Shown here piece by piece: positions 1-9,361 of a DNA stretch of 64,000 nucleotides. The stretch covers positions 992,001 through 1,056,000 of the forward strand of contig NZ_WQBE01000001.1 in assembly GCF_013032005.1 (NCBI RefSeq). The letters run 5' to 3'. The DNA is from Ruegeria atlantica (lineage in GTDB: Bacteria; Pseudomonadota; Alphaproteobacteria; Rhodobacterales; Rhodobacteraceae). The notes below the pieces were generated by a model. That model worked only from the letters and a program-made list of their open reading frames with translations, was not told where the DNA came from and did not search any database. Numbering within the stretch: the first letter of the stretch is position 1; each line of letters starts with the position of its first letter. Both the position numbers and the translations under genes were made by a program.

Positions 1-437
1 CGATCTACGACGCGTCGATGGCCTATCAGGAACAGGGCGTTCCGCTTGTGGTGTTTGGGGGGCAGCAATACGGCGCCGGGTCCTCACGCGATTGGGCGGC
101 AAAGGGTACCGCGCTGCTGGGCATCAAGGCCGTGATCGCCGAAAGCTTTGAGCGCATCCACCGTTCTAACCTAGTTGGCATGGGCGTGATCCCCTTCGAA
201 TTTACCGGCGGCGACACCCGGAAATCTCTAGGGCTAAAGGGGGATGAGACGGTCTCGATTGATGGTCTGGATAAGGTTGAACCATTGCAAGAGGTGCCCT
301 GCACTATCACCTATGGCGACGGCACCACAAAGACCATCACCCTCAAGTGCCGCATAGATACCGCGCCCGAGATCGAATACGTCGAAAATGGCGGTGTGCT
401 TCAATATGTGCTGCGGAACTTGGCGAAAGCTGGTTAA
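1..437 (+). CDS. acnA: aconitate hydratase A, C-terminal part (5' end outside window)
   Basis: The reading frame is open from the window edge, so only the last ~145 residues are present. They form the aconitase swivel domain that interconverts citrate and isocitrate in the TCA cycle. The diagnostic stretch [15 protein letters not shown] and the following [23 protein letters not shown] are hallmarks of the AcnA/IRP type; the SSRD serine and arginine belong to the active site. The Fe-S cluster cysteines would lie upstream, outside the window. The gene ends just before a strong terminator and faces the ccm genes tail to tail. Identity is certain; AcnA rather than AcnB follows from the C-terminal position of the swivel domain. 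Confidence 0.96.
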   Translation, partial: IYDASMAYQEQGVPLVVFGGQQYGAGSSRDWAAKGTALLGIKAVIAESFERIHRSNLVGMGVIPFEFTGGDTRKSLGLKGDETVSIDGLDKVEPLQEVPCTITYGDGTTKTITLKCRIDTAPEIEYVENGGVLQYVLRNLAKAG

Positions 438-458
438 ACCTGCACGCTATAAAATTAA

Positions 459-483
459 GGGCGTCCGATTGGACGCCTTTTTT
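459..483 (+). terminator. rho-independent terminator after acnA
   Basis: A perfect 7-bp stem (GGCGTCC at 460-466 with GGACGCC at 471-477) closes a GATT loop and is followed by a run of T residues. It starts 22 bases after the acnA stop and separates acnA from the convergent ccmG. Confidence 0.85.
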
Positions 484-513
484 CATTTCTCATTTGGTTA
501 TACTATCGCGGCT

Positions 514-1053
514 TTAGTTGCCTGCCGCTTTTTCCAACGCCGGACGGATCGTGCTTTCGATCACGCGCTGAGTTATCGGCCCGGCAAAGCGCAGGATGAT
601 CGTGCCCTTACCATCGATCACATAGGTCTCGGGCACGCCATAAACGCCCCAGTCCAACCCCATACGCCCCTGCTCGTCCCGTCCGATCCCGGCATAGGGA
701 TCGCCCAGTTCGGTCAGGAAGGCTTCGGCGTTGGCCAGTTGATCCTTGTAATTGATGCCGTAAACGGGGATGCCCTCATCTGACAGGGCCTGCAGGTTGG
801 GATGTTCAACCCGGCACGGCGCGCACCAGCTGGCCCAATAGTTGACCAGTTTGACTTCTCCGTCCCGCAGCGTGGCATCATCAAACCCTGTCTTGCCCGC
901 GAATTCCGTCAGGACCACCGGCGGCGCGGGTTGTCCTTCGCGGGCCGAGGGCAGCGCGTTGGGGTCATCGCGGAACATGCCGATGCCCGCTAGAACGGCG
1001 AAAGCGCCAAAAATCAGCGGCGGCGCAATCATCAGGGGTGAGATTTTAGCCAT
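514..1053 (-). CDS. ccmG: cytochrome c biogenesis thiol:disulfide interchange protein CcmG/DsbE
   Basis: A 179-residue membrane-anchored periplasmic thioredoxin-like protein that supplies reductant for the apocytochrome c CXXCH thiols before heme attachment. One N-terminal membrane anchor spans about residues 8-25. The redox motif WCAPC is at 76-80 and the family's cis-proline motif GVYGVPE is at about 136-142. It is the last gene of ccmC-ccmD-ccmG, and its ATG at 1053 overlaps the ccmD stop by 8 bases, implying translational coupling. Confidence 0.95.
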   Translation of the reverse strand: MAKISPLMIAPPLIFGAFAVLAGIGMFRDDPNALPSAREGQPAPPVVLTEFAGKTGFDDATLRDGEVKLVNYWASWCAPCRVEHPNLQALSDEGIPVYGINYKDQLANAEAFLTELGDPYAGIGRDEQGRMGLDWGVYGVPETYVIDGKGTIILRFAGPITQRVIESTIRPALEKAAGN

Positions 1054-1204
1054 TGCGCGTCATCCTTTGTTCGACCTTTTCCATCTCGGCCCGGACCTTG
1101 CGGCCACGTACGATGCTGAACACAATCAGCAGCGCCAGCAATCCGATCGAGGCCGCATAGGACCAGAGAACCGTATCGGCATATTTTCCGAGATCAGGGA
1201 TCAT
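1046..1204 (-). CDS. ccmD: heme exporter protein CcmD
   Basis: A 52-residue small membrane protein: short N-terminus, one transmembrane helix (about residues 14-32), then a basic and acidic cytoplasmic tail. This is the usual CcmD build. CcmD assists release of holo-CcmE from the CcmABC complex. The start is fixed by an ATGA overlap with the ccmC stop at 1201-1204, and the 3' end overlaps ccmG. A longer in-frame reading upstream lies inside ccmC in another frame and is not real. Confidence 0.88.
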   Translation of the reverse strand: MIPDLGKYADTVLWSYAASIGLLALLIVFSIVRGRKVRAEMEKVEQRMTRNG

Positions 1205-1974
1205 CCGCTTACCCTTTCCCGCGCCAAAAGCGCCTTGACCCGGCGCGCGCGAATTTCCGTGCCCGTGCGGTACAAAACAAGAGCAATGAACAGCAGTACA
1301 AACCCGATGATGCACAACAAAAGTGGGTAGAAATAGATATTGCTGACCTTCTCTTCGGTATCCGCCCCGGTCACGGCGGCGGCCCGCATCACGGATGCGC
1401 CCTGATGCAGCCCCTGATTCCAAAAATTCACGGCATAGCGGCTGAGCAGCGCAAAGACAGACCCGACCAGACACAGGACCGAGGTCAGATCGGCCGCCGT
1501 ATCAGGGTCTTCGATAGCTTCCCAAAGTGCGACATAGCCCAGATAGAACAGGAACAGGATCAGGAACGAGGTCAGGCGCGGATCCCAGGCCCACCAGGTG
1601 CCCCACATTGGCTGCCCCCAGATCGCCCCGGTCGCCAGCGCGATCAGGGTCATCACAATACCCACAGGGGCCGCTGCACGCGCCGCCAGCGCGCTGACAT
1701 GGTGGCGCCGCACAAGCCACACCAGCGAGGTCGCCAGCATCATCAGCCAGCAATTGATCGCCATCAGCGCAGCAGGCACATGCAGATAGATAATCTTGAC
1801 CGTCGATCCCTGCTTGTAGTCATCCGGTGTGAAGAAGAACCCCCACACCAGCCCTACCACGATGCAGGCAAGCGATGATGCCCAGAAAAACGGCATCACC
1901 CGTTCACTGGTGGCAAGGAACTTGCGCGGATTGGCGTATTCCCAGAGGGCGTTGGCTTTGGCTGCGATAGACAT
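1201..1974 (-). CDS. ccmC: heme exporter / heme lyase subunit CcmC
   Basis: A 257-residue polytopic membrane protein with about six helices. It carries the tryptophan-rich heme-handling motif WGTWWAWD at 124-131 and the two conserved periplasmic histidines, His65 in YLHVP and His191 in NQGLHQG. CcmC delivers heme to CcmE in System I cytochrome c maturation. It overlaps ccmD by ATGA and is separated from ccmB by about 60 bases, so the five ccm genes probably form one or two closely spaced transcription units. Confidence 0.96.
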   Translation of the reverse strand: MSIAAKANALWEYANPRKFLATSERVMPFFWASSLACIVVGLVWGFFFTPDDYKQGSTVKIIYLHVPAALMAINCWLMMLATSLVWLVRRHHVSALAARAAAPVGIVMTLIALATGAIWGQPMWGTWWAWDPRLTSFLILFLFYLGYVALWEAIEDPDTAADLTSVLCLVGSVFALLSRYAVNFWNQGLHQGASVMRAAAVTGADTEEKVSNIYFYPLLLCIIGFVLLFIALVLYRTGTEIRARRVKALLARERVSG

Positions 1975-2035
1975 GGGCCTTATCTAGTCCGAGTCGGGTT
2001 CGTTCTCAATTGACATCAGTCAAAGTTTGACCACG

Positions 2036-2692
2036 TCAGCGAAGGTTAATGCGCAGCACCGCTGCGCTGGCAAAGGGCAATAGGGCGATTGTCGCGGCGG
2101 TGATCCCCGCTAGCATCAACAGCGGGGTCTGGGTTTCCATCCCCGTCGCCCCACGGCGCGCGACTTCGGCCCCAAAGATCAGGGTCGGCACGTACAGCGG
2201 CAGGACCAGCAGGGATAGCAGCAATCCGCCACGTTTCAGGCCCACGGTCAGGGCCGCGCCAAAAGTGCCGATGACACTCATTGCCGGGGTGCCGATCAAC
2301 AGCGATACGACCAGCCAGAAAAACCCCGGCACTGGCAGGTTCAGCAACACGCCCAAAAACGGAGCGGCCAGAACCAGTGGCAGGCCAGTGGTTAGCCAAT
2401 GGGCCAGCGCCTTGATGGTTACTACCGCTTCCAACGGCAGCGGCGCGGTGGCCAATAGGTCAAGCGAGCCGTCCTCCCAATCCAGTGCAAGCAGGCGGTC
2501 CAGCGACAACAGGCAAGCCAGCAGCGCGCCCAGCCACAGAACACCCGGCGCGATGGTCGACAGCAGCGAGGATTGCGGCCCTACTGAAAACGGCACCAAA
2601 ACGGTCACGATCAGAAAAAAAGCCAGACCGAGACCAAACCCCCCGCCCGCGCGGAAGGCCAGTTTCAGGTCACGCAGCAACAGGGCGATCAC
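2036..2692 (-). CDS. ccmB: heme exporter ABC permease CcmB
   Basis: A 218-residue membrane protein with about six helices and the CcmB-type N-terminus ([15 protein letters not shown]). It is the permease partner of the CcmA ATPase in the CcmABCD complex that releases heme-loaded CcmE. The start codon is GTG at 2692, overlapping the ccmA stop in a GTGA junction, which supports this start and coupling to ccmA. Confidence 0.94.
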   Translation of the reverse strand: MIALLLRDLKLAFRAGGGFGLGLAFFLIVTVLVPFSVGPQSSLLSTIAPGVLWLGALLACLLSLDRLLALDWEDGSLDLLATAPLPLEAVVTIKALAHWLTTGLPLVLAAPFLGVLLNLPVPGFFWLVVSLLIGTPAMSVIGTFGAALTVGLKRGGLLLSLLVLPLYVPTLIFGAEVARRGATGMETQTPLLMLAGITAATIALLPFASAAVLRINLR

Positions 2693-3303
2693 AGGAAGCC
2701 TCCGTCGAAATCTTCAATGGGTTTGGGTTTCGCCTTGTTGCGGCCGACATCCAGAACTTCTCCGTCCAGGCCAAGGTCGATATGAGTGGCGATCAGGGCC
2801 GAACCGCCCTGCCCCAGATGTGCGCGAACGGCATCAGCGAACATCTGCACCGCGTTGCGGTCCAGCGACACGGTCGGCTCATCCAGCATCCAGATTGGCC
2901 GCCCCGTAACCAGCATGCGCGCCAGACCCAACCGCCGTTTTTGCCCGGCCGACAGGTTGCCAGCATGGCGATCAGACAATTCGTTCAGCGCAAAGGCGTC
3001 TAGCGCGGGCTGAATTTCATAAGTGCCAAAGACCGAGGCCCAGAAGGTCAGATTCTCAACCACCGTCAATGTCGGCTTCAACCCGTCGGAATGCGAGGCA
3101 TATGCGATCTGATCCTCAGCCCCGTCAATCCGCCCCGCCAGCGGCGGCTGCAACCCGGCCAGTGTGCGCAGCAAGGTCGTCTTACCGATCCCGTTCGGCC
3201 CGCGCAGAATCAACGCCTTGCCCGGCGGCAGAGCAAAGCTCAGCCCTTCAAGCACAGGAACGCCGCCACGGGCGATGGCTAGATCGGTCACAGTCAATGT
3301 CAT
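2689..3303 (-). CDS. ccmA: heme exporter ABC ATPase CcmA
   Basis: A 204-residue ABC ATPase, the short form usual for CcmA. Walker A is GPNGIGKT at 35-42, the signature is LSAGQ at 117-121 and Walker B is WMLDEP at 138-143. It energises the CcmABCD module of cytochrome c maturation System I. The gene is followed directly by ccmB with a 4-base overlap. Upstream lie the Mth938-family gene and secDF in the same direction. Confidence 0.95.
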   Translation of the reverse strand: MTLTVTDLAIARGGVPVLEGLSFALPPGKALILRGPNGIGKTTLLRTLAGLQPPLAGRIDGAEDQIAYASHSDGLKPTLTVVENLTFWASVFGTYEIQPALDAFALNELSDRHAGNLSAGQKRRLGLARMLVTGRPIWMLDEPTVSLDRNAVQMFADAVRAHLGQGGSALIATHIDLGLDGEVLDVGRNKAKPKPIEDFDGGFL

Positions 3304-3369
3304 GGGTCCCGCTTATCTCATTGCCGTCAGGCGCAAAAGGTGAGATTTGACGCAGGCCCTGCCGACAGA

Positions 3370-3723
3370 TCAGACCGGCAATAAGGCCAGCGCAACGCGC
3401 CGCCCTTCGGACAACAGCACGTTATACGTGCGGCACGCAGCCGGAGAGTTCATGATCTCAACTCCGATCCCGGCATTTTCCAGGGCCGTGCGCAGATCAG
3501 CAGGAATGTGATTCAGTTCAGCCCCGGTGCCAATGAACAAAACGTCCACGGTATCGGAAAGTTCCAGCAGCGGCGCGTTGTCCTCATACCCGTCCCAGGT
3601 CGTGGTTCCGGCGGGGCCTGTCAGAACGGCTCCCTCATAAACCTGCCCACCGATCCGAAAAAAGCCCGGGCCATACCCGTCAACCGGGACTGCGTTGGTA
3701 TAGGAAATCTCATTCAGGCGCAT
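3370..3723 (-). CDS. Mth938-like domain protein (DUF498 family)
   Basis: A 117-residue soluble protein matching the Mth938/NDUFAF3-like family in length and pattern (YGPGFFRIGG near residues 17-26, FIGTGAEL in the middle, MNSPAACRTYNVLLSEGRRVALALLP at the end). Relatives sit next to secDF and ccm genes in alphaproteobacteria; the mitochondrial homologue NDUFAF3 assists complex I assembly. No catalytic residues are evident and the bacterial function is not established. The start ATG at 3723 lies 9 bases after the upstream TauE-like stop, so it is in the same operon. Confidence 0.82.
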   Translation of the reverse strand: MRLNEISYTNAVPVDGYGPGFFRIGGQVYEGAVLTGPAGTTTWDGYEDNAPLLELSDTVDVLFIGTGAELNHIPADLRTALENAGIGVEIMNSPAACRTYNVLLSEGRRVALALLPV

Positions 3724-3732
3724 GGCCGTGTT

Positions 3733-4452
3733 CTAGCCCCAAAGCGGTAGGCCCGACAAGGCCGCAACCGCAATCGCCAGGTAAGCCGCAGCGCGATACA
3801 GCTTTTCATACGCGGGCCGGAACAACCAACCGCCCAGCCAGTTGCCCAGCAAATTGGGCACGGCCAATGCAAGGCCCAATGCCGCCGCCGCCCAAGTGAT
3901 CCGCTCCATCCCGGTCAGGAACCCAAGGAGGAGGAAATCGAACCCGAACAGGAACAATAAAATCGTGGCGCGGATCACTTCGACCGGTATGGGGCGCGAC
4001 ATGTAAAACAGGATTACCGCCGGGCCTGGCAAACCCGCCACGCCGCCCAGAAACCCGGCCGCTGCACCAATTCCCGCAACCATCCCCCGGCCAACATGGC
4101 CGTGATACCGCAAACCAAGGATCAGCACGGCCAGCATGAACAGAGCCAGCAGACTGACGGCATAGCGGAAAACCTCGGGTTCAACCTTGGTCAGCACCCA
4201 TAACCCTACAGGAAGCAACAGCGCACAGCCCACCAACAGCCGCAACAGATCCTTGCGATGCACAACATGCCAAGCGCGACGCAGGTTCGGCAATGGGCCG
4301 AAGATGTCCATTATGGTCAGGCCGATGATGGCTCCGAATGGACCAAGGAAAGGTGTGGAAAGAGGAAGGAAAATCAGTGCGGTGCCGAATCCGGAAAACC
4401 CGCGAACAACGCCGCCTAGGAAAGCCGCAAAAATGATAACGGCCAGCCCCAT
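3733..4452 (-). CDS. TauE/SafE family membrane transporter (anion exporter)
   Basis: A polytopic protein with about eight hydrophobic helices and the family's two half-motifs: RGFSGFGTALIFLPL near the N-terminus and FLGGVAGLPGPAVILFYM in the second half. TauE/SafE proteins export sulfite, sulfoacetate or related anions; the substrate cannot be read from sequence. The ATG at 4452 starts just before the first helix. A TTG at 4491 would add 13 residues and overlap secF by 20 bases, so the start is uncertain. It lies between secF and the Mth938-like gene. Confidence 0.85.
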   Translation of the reverse strand: MGLAVIIFAAFLGGVVRGFSGFGTALIFLPLSTPFLGPFGAIIGLTIMDIFGPLPNLRRAWHVVHRKDLLRLLVGCALLLPVGLWVLTKVEPEVFRYAVSLLALFMLAVLILGLRYHGHVGRGMVAGIGAAAGFLGGVAGLPGPAVILFYMSRPIPVEVIRATILLFLFGFDFLLLGFLTGMERITWAAAALGLALAVPNLLGNWLGGWLFRPAYEKLYRAAAYLAIAVAALSGLPLWG

Positions 4453-4471
4453 TGGGGACTGGCCGAATATA

Positions 4472-5440
4472 TCAGGCGTCGATGTTGGCAAACTGATTGC
4501 CCGCCGTATTGGACGGCTTGGACCAGTCGCGTTTGACCCCTAGCCACAGCAAGATGGTCGAAGCCACAAAGACCGAAGAATAGGTTCCCACGATCACACC
4601 CCAGATCATCGCAAAGACGAAACCTCGGATCACATCCCCACCCAACACGTAAAGCGAAATCAGCGCCAGCAGCGTGGTCACTGAGGTCATCACCGTCCGG
4701 CTGAGCGTTTCGTTGATCGAGATGTTCAGAACCTCTTTGAGATCTTTCTTCTTGTACTTCCGCAGGTTCTCACGCACGCGGTCGAACACGACCACAGTGT
4801 CGTTCAGCGAATAACCCACGATGGTCAGAAGCGCCGCGATAATGGCCAGATCGAACCGAATCTGTAGTTCCGAGAAAATACCGATGGTCAGAATCACGTC
4901 ATGGACCAACGCGGCAACTGCTCCCAAAGCGAATTGCCATTCGAAGCGCAGCCAGATGTAGACCAGCACGGCGCCAATCGCCAAAACCACCGCGATCACG
5001 GCGGTCTGGATCAACTCACCGGAGACCTTTGGGCCGACGGATTCGACGGACACAAATTCTATATCCGGCGCTGCCACTTTCAGAGCCTGTTCCACGGCGG
5101 TAACCGTCGCGGCCGAGACGGCCTCGGCATCCGCTTGCGCCTGAATGCGGATCATGGCGACGTTTTCATCCGGCCCAAAGGTAGGGTCGAAAATCTCGGT
5201 GATGCTCACGTCGCCCAGCTCCAGCGGAGAGATCGCGTCGCGATAGGCGCCGACGTCGATTTCCTGTGCGGATTGGGTCCGGATCGTGGTCCCGCCACGG
5301 AAATCGATACCGAAGTTCAGCCCCTGCAGCATGAAAGACGTAAACGCCACGACCATCATCAGGGCCGAGATACCCAGCCAGACCTTCCAGCGGCTGAAGA
5401 AATCGAACGAGGTGTTCTGGGGTACGAGTTTCAGTCTCAT
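4472..5440 (-). CDS. secF: protein translocase subunit SecF
   Basis: A 322-residue inner-membrane protein with one N-terminal helix, a periplasmic domain that opens with the SecF motif LNFGIDFRGGT, and a C-terminal block of five helices containing ALVHDV and YSLNDTVVVFDRVREN. SecF works with SecD and YajC to complete Sec-dependent export using the proton gradient. SecD and SecF are separate genes here, only one base apart, as in most Rhodobacterales. Confidence 0.97.
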   Translation of the reverse strand: MRLKLVPQNTSFDFFSRWKVWLGISALMMVVAFTSFMLQGLNFGIDFRGGTTIRTQSAQEIDVGAYRDAISPLELGDVSITEIFDPTFGPDENVAMIRIQAQADAEAVSAATVTAVEQALKVAAPDIEFVSVESVGPKVSGELIQTAVIAVVLAIGAVLVYIWLRFEWQFALGAVAALVHDVILTIGIFSELQIRFDLAIIAALLTIVGYSLNDTVVVFDRVRENLRKYKKKDLKEVLNISINETLSRTVMTSVTTLLALISLYVLGGDVIRGFVFAMIWGVIVGTYSSVFVASTILLWLGVKRDWSKPSNTAGNQFANIDA

Positions 5441-5441
5441 G

Positions 5442-7103
5442 TCAAACCTCGATCATTTTCGGACGACGGCGTTCGAACCACATCACGATCATCAAACGCG
5501 TCACGAAGATCGCGGTAAAGACCGAGGTCAGAATACCCAGGCCCAGCGTAATCGCGAACCCGCGCACCGGCCCGCTGCCCATGGCAAACAGAATCACGGC
5601 GGTGATGAAAGTGGTAACGTTTGCGTCCAGAATAGCCGACAGGGCTTTTTCATAACCCAGCTCAATGGCACGCGCCGGGCCTCTGGCGGATTTCAGTTCT
5701 TCGCGGATACGCTCAAAAATCAGCACGTTGGCGTCCACCGCCATACCGACCGTCAGGACAATCCCCGCAATACCCGGCAAGGTCAGCGTGGCCCCGATCA
5801 GCGACAGCAGACCGAACAGCAGCCCGACGTTGATGATCAGCGCAATGTTGGCAAACACGCCAAACAAACCATAGCTAAGCGCCATGAAGGTCAGCACCGC
5901 GACAAAGGCCACGATGGTTGCCACTTTACCGGCATCGATGCTGTCTTGCCCCAGCTCGGGACCGATGGTGCGTTCTTCAAGGAACTCCAGCCCCGCAGGC
6001 AATGCACCCGCTCGCAACAGGACCGCCAGATTGGTGCTTTCTTCAACGGTGAAGTTACCGGTGATGATACCCGACCCGCCCGGAATATGGCTTTGGATCA
6101 CCGGGGCAGAGATCACCTCGTCATCCAATACAATCGCAAAGGGCGCGCCGATGTTTTCCAGCGTGTAGTCGCCAAACTTGCGTGCGCCGGACGTGTTGAA
6201 CCGGAAACTGACTGCCGGGCGACCGTTCTGGTCGAACGAGGGCTGCGCGTCGACCAGTTCCTCACCCGTCACAACCGGGGCGGATTCGATGATGTAATAA
6301 ACGCCATCTTCGTCAATGGACGGGACGACCTCTTGCCCTATCCCCGGAACAGCGTCCGGGTCGGTGCCGCGACTGACGACCGAGTTGAAAGTCAGTTGAG
6401 CGGTGGTGCCGATGATCTCTTTCAGTTCACCTGCACTGCCAATGCCCGGCACCTGAATCAGGATACGGTCTGCACCCTGACGCTGAATTGTGGGCTCTCG
6501 CGTACCGACCTCGTCAATCCGGCGGCGGATGATTTCCAGAGCCTGCCGCACGGTGCGATCGTCCGAGGCCAGCTTTTCGGCCTCAGACAACTGCACGACG
6601 ATGGTGTCACCATCGGCGCGTGCTTCGATATCGGTAGCCCCCACTCCGGTCAGCGTCTGCACCTGACGGGCCAGACCGCGCACAACCTCCAGCGCGCGGG
6701 ACATGCCCTCGGGCTGGCTGATGCGAACGCGAATCTCATCCGGTGCCGAATCCTGCCGGCGGATCGTACCAACAGTCGCGCGTTCATCGCGTAGCGCGTC
6801 ACGGATTTCCGGCCACATCGCCTCCATCCGGGATTCGTAGACATCTTCGACCTTCACTTCGGCCAGCAGATGCGCACCGCCCCGCAGATCGAGGCCTAGA
6901 TTGACCAGCGACGACGGCAACCAGCTGGGCCATTGTGCGGCCTGGGCCTGCATCTCGGGGGTGTCGATGCCAAGCTCAATCGCGGCTTTGGCATCGTTGG
7001 ATTGCTCGACGCGCGTGTAAAACGCATTCGGCAGGGCCATCAGCAGACCGATCACACAGACCGACCAGATCAGAACCCGCTTCCAGGTATTAATTTGCAG
7101 CAT
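5442..7103 (-). CDS. secD: protein translocase subunit SecD
   Basis: A 553-residue SecD with a first membrane helix (about residues 10-28), the LGLDLRGGAHLL motif near residue 70, a large periplasmic region and a C-terminal six-helix module with GMAVDANVLIFERIREE. Length and motif order are those of a complete SecD. With SecF and YajC it forms the accessory Sec complex. It lies 33 bases after yajC and one base before secF. Confidence 0.97.
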   Translation of the reverse strand: MLQINTWKRVLIWSVCVIGLLMALPNAFYTRVEQSNDAKAAIELGIDTPEMQAQAAQWPSWLPSSLVNLGLDLRGGAHLLAEVKVEDVYESRMEAMWPEIRDALRDERATVGTIRRQDSAPDEIRVRISQPEGMSRALEVVRGLARQVQTLTGVGATDIEARADGDTIVVQLSEAEKLASDDRTVRQALEIIRRRIDEVGTREPTIQRQGADRILIQVPGIGSAGELKEIIGTTAQLTFNSVVSRGTDPDAVPGIGQEVVPSIDEDGVYYIIESAPVVTGEELVDAQPSFDQNGRPAVSFRFNTSGARKFGDYTLENIGAPFAIVLDDEVISAPVIQSHIPGGSGIITGNFTVEESTNLAVLLRAGALPAGLEFLEERTIGPELGQDSIDAGKVATIVAFVAVLTFMALSYGLFGVFANIALIINVGLLFGLLSLIGATLTLPGIAGIVLTVGMAVDANVLIFERIREELKSARGPARAIELGYEKALSAILDANVTTFITAVILFAMGSGPVRGFAITLGLGILTSVFTAIFVTRLMIVMWFERRRPKMIEV

Positions 7104-7136
7104 TACCCTGCCTTTTCAAGGAATTGTCGCGCGAAG

Positions 7137-7424
7137 TTACTTCGCCGGCTCGGTCTTATTCAGAACCTGCGCAATAGTCGACTTGACCACGCGAACCTTG
7201 ACGTTTTCGGCCAGTTCAACCTCGACCTCGTTCTCGCCTTCCTTGACCTTCGACACCTTGCCGATCAGACCACCCTGGGTGACAACCTGATCGCCCCGGC
7301 GCACGGCCTCGACCATCGCCTGATGTTGCTTCATCTTCTTCTGCTGCGGACGGATCAGCAGGAAATACATGATCGCGAAGATCAGGATCAGCGGGAGAAA
7401 CTGGGCGAATGCGCCACCTTCCAT
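7137..7424 (-). CDS. yajC: preprotein translocase subunit YajC
   Basis: A 95-residue protein with one N-terminal transmembrane helix (LPLILIFAIMYFLLIRPQQKK) followed by a small basic cytoplasmic domain with the YajC signature RRGDQVVTQGGLIGKV. It is the first gene of yajC-secD-secF. The promoter should lie in the 200-base divergent region shared with the mechanosensitive channel gene; I could not identify it with confidence. Confidence 0.95.
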   Translation of the reverse strand: MEGGAFAQFLPLILIFAIMYFLLIRPQQKKMKQHQAMVEAVRRGDQVVTQGGLIGKVSKVKEGENEVEVELAENVKVRVVKSTIAQVLNKTEPAK

Positions 7425-7625
7425 GGGATATTCCTTTTGCTTTGGATTGCGGCACGGTTCCGCAAATTTGGCGGGAACCTATGCCCTGAGATGCGCCTTT
7501 GCAAGCAAAGGCGGTGCTGTGACCCACCTGAACCTGATCCCAACGCATGAACTCGCGTCAAAGCGTTGCAGATATGTCCTAGGCAGAGGCCTGAACTCAG
7601 CTATAGTCAAACCTGAGGAGGGACA

Positions 7626-9290
7626 ATGACAGCTCGTTACAAACCATTCCAATCGTTGACGCTTTTGCTGTCATTGCTGGCCTTGATTTTGTGTCTTGCA
7701 GCACCGCTTGGGGCACAGGAAACGCCCACCGATATCGTTGAACCCGAGGCCGAGGAAACAGACAGTTTCAAAGCCCCCGTCATCGTGGACGGCGATATGC
7801 TCTTCTTCCTGCGCGGCTCTAGCGCCCTGCCCGCGCCGGAACGGGCGGAAAGTGTCCAGAACAAGATCATCGAGGTTGCCGAGGCCTCAGAAGACCCCTC
7901 GGTCGACATTTCATTCGAAGAGACCGAGCTTGGCATCCGAATTCGCGCGGATGGTGTGATCGTGTCCATTGTGACCGTGGCAGATGCTGATCTGGACCAG
8001 ATGGAGCTGGATGTTCTCAGCTTCCTACACGGTCAGGCCATCGAAGAAGCCATCCTTGGCTATCGGGCTAATCGCACGGAACAGGCCCGCGTATCCGGCG
8101 CGATCGAAGCCGCCGCGTGGACCCTTGGGTTTGCCGTTTTCATCGTTGCGATCCTGTGGATGCATCGCAGGATCAGGCGGCGCACGCTAAAATTTGTCAA
8201 ACGCCACTTGCGGGATGTGGAAACCGCCACTGCCAAAAGTGTTCAGGCCGAGGCGATTGCCGCACTGGTCAGGTATGGTCTGAATTTCGTTCTGCTCATT
8301 ATCTTTTTCCTGGGCTTCTACTACTACCTGTCCTTTGTTCTGCTCGCCTTTGCCGAAACCCGCTATTTTGCGCAATTACTACTGACCTACCTGACCGAAC
8401 CGGTTCTGCTGATCTTCAAAGGCATTCTCTCTTACATCCCCAACATGATCATGCTGGCCCTGATCACCTGGGTCACGATGTACATCATCAAGGGCATGCG
8501 CGTGTTCTTTGATGCCGTTGAGGCCGGGTCGTTCGATATGGGCGATTTCGAGAAGCACTGGGTCAACCCGACCTTCAATATCGCCCGCGTCGTCGTCATC
8601 CTCATCGCGCTGGTTTTCGCCGTTCCTTACATTCCGGGGTCGGACTCGGCCGCGTTTCAGGGCCTGACCATATTGGTTGGCGCTATGCTATCGCTGGGGG
8701 CGAATTCGGTCGTGTCCAACATGCTGGCTGGATTATTCGTTATCTACCGCCGCTCAACCTCGATCGGGGACCGTATTCAGATCGGGGACCACATTGGCGA
8801 TGTGGTGCAGATCAAGCTAATGGAAACCCACCTGAAATCCATCAAGAATGAGCTGATATCGATTCCCAATGCGCAATTGATGAATTCGGATGTCGTGAAT
8901 TTTTCAAAGAAAACAGATGGTAGTGGGCTTTTACTGCACACCACAGTCGGCATCGGATACGAGGAGCCACCTGAGAAGGTCGAGGCTATGCTGATCGAAG
9001 CCGCCAAGCGCACCAAGGGGATCAAAGCCAAGCCCGAGCCATTCGTGTTGTGGACTGCACTGGCCGACTACGCGATAAATTATCAGATCAATGGCTATAC
9101 GACGCGGGGCAGTATCATCCCCAAAATCCGCTCGGATCTGCACCGCAACATCGTGGCAGTGTTCAACGAAAACAACGTGCAGATCATGACGCCGTCTTAC
9201 ATGGCCGATCCGCCCGAACCGAAGATACCCGCCGAAGAATGGGACGGGCATCTGGCGCATGAAACACACGAGGACACCGATAAGTCGTAA
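7626..9290 (+). CDS. MscS-family mechanosensitive ion channel with periplasmic N-terminal extension
   Basis: A 554-residue protein with an N-terminal signal sequence ending near AAPLGAQE, an acidic periplasmic region of about 130 residues, several membrane helices, and the MscS pore-lining helix and beta domain (LGANSVVSNMLAGLFVIYRR, then SIGDRIQIGDHIGDV and SIPNAQLMNSDVVNFS). The MscS core is normally about 280 residues, so this is an extended form. Such channels open under membrane tension during hypo-osmotic shock. The ATG at 7626 is preceded by GAGGAGG, an excellent ribosome site. It is divergent from yajC. Confidence 0.9.
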   Translation: MTARYKPFQSLTLLLSLLALILCLAAPLGAQETPTDIVEPEAEETDSFKAPVIVDGDMLFFLRGSSALPAPERAESVQNKIIEVAEASEDPSVDISFEETELGIRIRADGVIVSIVTVADADLDQMELDVLSFLHGQAIEEAILGYRANRTEQARVSGAIEAAAWTLGFAVFIVAILWMHRRIRRRTLKFVKRHLRDVETATAKSVQAEAIAALVRYGLNFVLLIIFFLGFYYYLSFVLLAFAETRYFAQLLLTYLTEPVLLIFKGILSYIPNMIMLALITWVTMYIIKGMRVFFDAVEAGSFDMGDFEKHWVNPTFNIARVVVILIALVFAVPYIPGSDSAAFQGLTILVGAMLSLGANSVVSNMLAGLFVIYRRSTSIGDRIQIGDHIGDVVQIKLMETHLKSIKNELISIPNAQLMNSDVVNFSKKTDGSGLLLHTTVGIGYEEPPEKVEAMLIEAAKRTKGIKAKPEPFVLWTALADYAINYQINGYTTRGSIIPKIRSDLHRNIVAVFNENNVQIMTPSYMADPPEPKIPAEEWDGHLAHETHEDTDKS

Positions 9291-9361
9291 CCGGTGCTAC
9301 ACCCTGCCTTTCAGATGGTGCATAAGCGATCCTAGTGATTCACGCATTAAGGATCTGAACC

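Noticed and set aside
5286-6794. A 502-codon reading frame on the plus strand opposite secD
   Set aside because: Antisense shadow of secD; translation is rich in Arg, His, Gln and Asp without any domain, as expected for the complement of GC-rich coding DNA.
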